Assembly (NCBI RefSeq): GCF_019052805.1
Contig: NZ_JAHQRJ010000001.1
Location: forward strand, 3,162,001-3,226,000
From: Noviherbaspirillum sp. L7-7A
GTDB lineage: Bacteria; Pseudomonadota; Gammaproteobacteria; Burkholderiales; Burkholderiaceae_D
DNA: 64,000 bases
Direction: 5' to 3'
Within the stretch, counting starts at the first letter, position 1. Each line of letters opens with the position of its first letter. This document shows positions 61,707 to 64,000 of the stretch, piece by piece. The notes beneath the pieces are model-generated. The model had not been told where the DNA came from. It searched no databases and saw only the letters and a program-made list of their open reading frames with translations. The translations under genes were made by a program, and so were the position numbers.

Positions 61707-62672
61707 TTAGCCTTTCGATTTGACACCAGCCTTGCCGGAAAGGTGTTTTGATGAAGGCGGCTGAACCAGGTAATCCCACAGCCGGCTAACCACCGGCTTG
61801 CCAGGCCTCTGTGCGGAAGGACGTTCCCGGTACAGCCTGATTTCCATCTGCACTTCCCAGTCCGGTATGCCACCGTCCGCGCGCGCCAGCTGCTTCTGCT
61901 TCAGTTCGCGCATGACGGCGGACTCCGGCAGGAAAGCCAGGCCATGCCCTTCCAGCGCCATCATCTTCAACCCTTCCGCCATGTCGGTTTCGTAGCGGCG
62001 TTCCAGATGCGGCGTCTTGCGGGCATCGGTCAGGATCAGATCCACCATGCGGCCGAGATAGGCATTGCTGGTATAGGACAGAAAGGGCAATGGCGAGCGG
62101 ATATCGCCAGGCAGCAGGAAGTCGGGCGTGCCGGCGCGGTCGCAGCGGGCATAGGCGCGCAAGGTCTCGTGTCCCAGCACCAGCATGTCGTAGCGGCCGG
62201 GATCGAGTTGCACCGGCTGGCGTGGATGGTGGTAGCACAGCAGCAGGTCGCAACCGCCTTCGACGATGGTCATCACGGCGTCATGCACGTTCAGCGCCAT
62301 CAGGCGCGCGCCGACCGGGCCGAAACCGGCTTCCATGGATTTGATCCATTTCGGCACGAAGGTCAGCGACAGCGTATGCGGCACGGCAAAGTCGATCATG
62401 CCGGGCGCCATGGGCCGGTTGCCGCGTAACAGCGCGCGGGCGTTGTTGACCTGGCCGAGCATTTCCATCGCCTGCTCATAGAAAACCTCGCCGGCCGGCG
62501 TCAGGCGCGTGGGATAGGAAGTGCGGTCGATCAGGTCGGCGCCGAGCCAGGCTTCCAGCGACTGGATGCGGCGCGAGAATGCCGGCTGGGTGACATGCCG
62601 CAGTTCAGCCGAGCGGCTGAAGCTGCGTGTCTCTGCCAGGGAAATGAAGTCTTCAAGCCATTTGGTGTCCAT
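61707..62672 (-). CDS. LysR-family transcriptional regulator
   Basis: The 321-residue protein has an N-terminal winged helix (MDTKWLEDFISLAETRSFSRSAELRHVTQPAFSRRIQSLEAWLG) and an effector domain with the QVNNARALLRG linker. The N-terminal sequence is close to the HypT/YjiE-like group, and the protein has several Met and Cys residues in the effector domain. It precedes gdhA on the same strand, so it may control gdhA. The effector is unknown. Confidence 0.9.
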   Translation of the reverse strand: MDTKWLEDFISLAETRSFSRSAELRHVTQPAFSRRIQSLEAWLGADLIDRTSYPTRLTPAGEVFYEQAMEMLGQVNNARALLRGNRPMAPGMIDFAVPHTLSLTFVPKWIKSMEAGFGPVGARLMALNVHDAVMTIVEGGCDLLLCYHHPRQPVQLDPGRYDMLVLGHETLRAYARCDRAGTPDFLLPGDIRSPLPFLSYTSNAYLGRMVDLILTDARKTPHLERRYETDMAEGLKMMALEGHGLAFLPESAVMRELKQKQLARADGGIPDWEVQMEIRLYRERPSAQRPGKPVVSRLWDYLVQPPSSKHLSGKAGVKSKG

Positions 62673-62717
62673 GGCGCCATGGTAATCGGCTGGCCAGCCG
62701 CAGGCAAAGCAATGGCG

Positions 62718-64000
62718 TCAGGCGGCTTCGCTGGCGCCCATCGGATCGGCGCGTGGCGAAGCCTGGGCTTCGTCCGGCCTGGCCTGCTGCCGTGCCCACA
62801 TCTGCGCATAGGCGCCGTCCGCCGCCAGCAGCTGCGCATGGGTGCCGCGCTCGATGATGCGGCCGTGGTCCATCACCAGGATCTGGGCCGCGTCGGCGAT
62901 CGTGGACAGCCGGTGCGCGATGACCAGCGTGGTCCGGGTACGGGCAATCGCCTTCAGTTCGGCCTGTATCGCCTGCTCGGCACGTGAATCCAGGGCGGAC
63001 GTCGCTTCGTCGAAGATCAGGATGGCCGGGTCTTTCAGCAGCGCGCGGGCAATCGCCACCCGCTGCTTCTCACCACCCGACAGCTTCAGGCCGCGCTCGC
63101 CGACCATGGTCTGGTAACCCGCCGGCAGCGTTTCGATGAAGTCGTGGATGGATGCGGCGCGCGCGGCGGCGATCAGTTCCTCGCGGCTGGCGCCCGGCCT
63201 GCCATAGGCGATGTTGTATTCGATGGTGTCATTGAACAGCACGGTGTCCTGCGGCACGATGCCGATGGCGCCGCGCAGCGATGACTGTGTTACCTGACGC
63301 AGGTCCTGGCCATCGATGCTGATGGCGCCGCCATCCACATCGTAGAAACGAAACAGCAGCCGCGACAGCGTCGATTTGCCGGAGCCGCTATGGCCGACCA
63401 CGGCAGTCGTGCTGCCGGCCGGGATGGTGAAGTCGACGTCGAACAGGATCTGCCGGTTTTTCTCGTAGCTGAAATTCACATGGGAGAAGCGCACCTCGGC
63501 GCCATGCGCGGCAAGCGCCGGCGCACCGGGCACGTCCGCCACTTCGCGATGCTGGTCCAGCAAGGCAAACAGGCGTTCCATGTCGGCCAGGCTCTGCTTG
63601 ATCTCCCGGTACAGCACGCCCAGGAAGTTCAGCGGCACATACAGCTGGATCATGAAGGCATTGACCAGCACCAGGTCGCCCAGCGTCAGGGTGCCGTCGA
63701 TCACGCCCTGGGTGGCGCGCCAGAGGATCAGGGTGACGGCAACGGCGATGATGGCGGACTGGCCGGTGTTGAGCAGCGACAGCGAGGTTTGCGAGCGCAC
63801 CGCGGCGGCCTCGTAGCGCTGCAGGCCCTCGTCATAGCGCCGTGCCTCGTACTCTTCGTTGCCGAAGTACTTGACCGTTTCATAGTTGATCAGGGAGTCG
63901 ATCGCCTTGGTGTTGGCCTTGGAGTCCAGGTCATTCATCGTGCGCCGGAAGTGGGTGCGCCACTCGGTGACCAGCACGGTGAAGGCGATGTAGGTCACCA
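62718..64000 (-). CDS. ATM1-type ABC exporter, C-terminal part
   Basis: The gene runs off the right edge; about 427 codons are visible. The last part of the membrane domain contains the ATM1/HMT1 signature region [31 protein letters not shown], which lines the glutathione-binding cavity. The ATPase domain has Walker A (GHSGSGKST), Q-loop ([10 protein letters not shown]), signature LSGGEKQR, Walker B ([12 protein letters not shown]) and H-loop (VIAHRLST). Homologues export glutathione-conjugated metals or iron-sulfur precursors across the inner membrane. Confidence 0.93.
   Translation of the reverse strand, partial: VTYIAFTVLVTEWRTHFRRTMNDLDSKANTKAIDSLINYETVKYFGNEEYEARRYDEGLQRYEAAAVRSQTSLSLLNTGQSAIIAVAVTLILWRATQGVIDGTLTLGDLVLVNAFMIQLYVPLNFLGVLYREIKQSLADMERLFALLDQHREVADVPGAPALAAHGAEVRFSHVNFSYEKNRQILFDVDFTIPAGSTTAVVGHSGSGKSTLSRLLFRFYDVDGGAISIDGQDLRQVTQSSLRGAIGIVPQDTVLFNDTIEYNIAYGRPGASREELIAAARAASIHDFIETLPAGYQTMVGERGLKLSGGEKQRVAIARALLKDPAILIFDEATSALDSRAEQAIQAELKAIARTRTTLVIAHRLSTIADAAQILVMDHGRIIERGTHAQLLAADGAYAQMWARQQARPDEAQASPRADPMGASEAA

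Overview
The window is chromosomal DNA from a high-GC betaproteobacterium of the order Burkholderiales. The rRNA sequence, the DUF1840 and DUF3567 genes, an NtrX without an AAA+ domain, and the LysM-dprA-smg-topB order all point to an Oxalobacteraceae-like organism (Herbaspirillum/Noviherbaspirillum/Massilia type). This is inference from family resemblance; no search was run.

Layout. 1-2.7 kb: the 3' end of comM, a fumarylacetoacetase-fold protein with an export signal, a lipoprotein and a DUF1840 protein. 2.86-4.4 kb: a lower-GC orphan gene of 513 codons. 4.8-10.6 kb: rsmB, a DUF4390 gene, the ntrY-ntrX two-component pair, a degenerate G3E-like ORF and a DUF3567 gene. 10.6-14.4 kb: a TrmB-like methyltransferase, a LysR regulator, a class II glutamine amidotransferase and a cardiolipin-synthase-type phospholipase D. 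14.5-21.2 kb: metH, then an arginine-catabolism pair (ArgZ/dimethylargininase-like hydrolase and ornithine aminotransferase) beside an Lrp regulator. 21.3-28.7 kb: fmt, def, a LysM protein, dprA, smg and topB, which are housekeeping and competence genes.

29-40.3 kb is a catabolic and transport block. It holds a TRAP transporter operon, an aldehyde dehydrogenase-SDR operon divergent from a FadR-type regulator, a serine hydrolase, an acyl-CoA synthetase and TctAB. A TTGTA...ACAA operator-like site overlaps the -10 element of both the TRAP and the regulator promoters, which suggests one regulon. 40.4-45.7 kb is a stress-flavoured set: a zinc alcohol dehydrogenase, a TerC membrane protein, a zinc-ribbon protein and a RaiA/HPF-like protein, divergent from an NhaR-like LysR regulator. 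45.7-51.3 kb is a three-gene signalling operon: an HDOD-GAF-histidine kinase, a REC-PAS-GGDEF-EAL response regulator and a Sel1-repeat protein.

51.3-54.1 kb is a decayed, AT-richer junk zone. It contains an intact IS2-like element with a perfect 5-bp target duplication, inserted into an older wrecked IS3-family orfB, followed by an 11-copy hexanucleotide repeat. 54.1-59.8 kb is a complete rRNA operon on the minus strand (16S, tRNA-Ile, tRNA-Ala, 23S, 5S) with a strong P1-like promoter, boxA sites and a terminator. 60.1-64 kb holds gdhA, a LysR regulator and the 3' part of an ATM1-type ABC exporter.

The best candidates for something undescribed are the orphan gene at 2.86-4.4 kb, the exported FAH-fold protein, the HDOD kinase/c-di-GMP/Sel1 operon, and the NhaR-like/HPF-like/TerC/ADH cluster with its palindromic operator.
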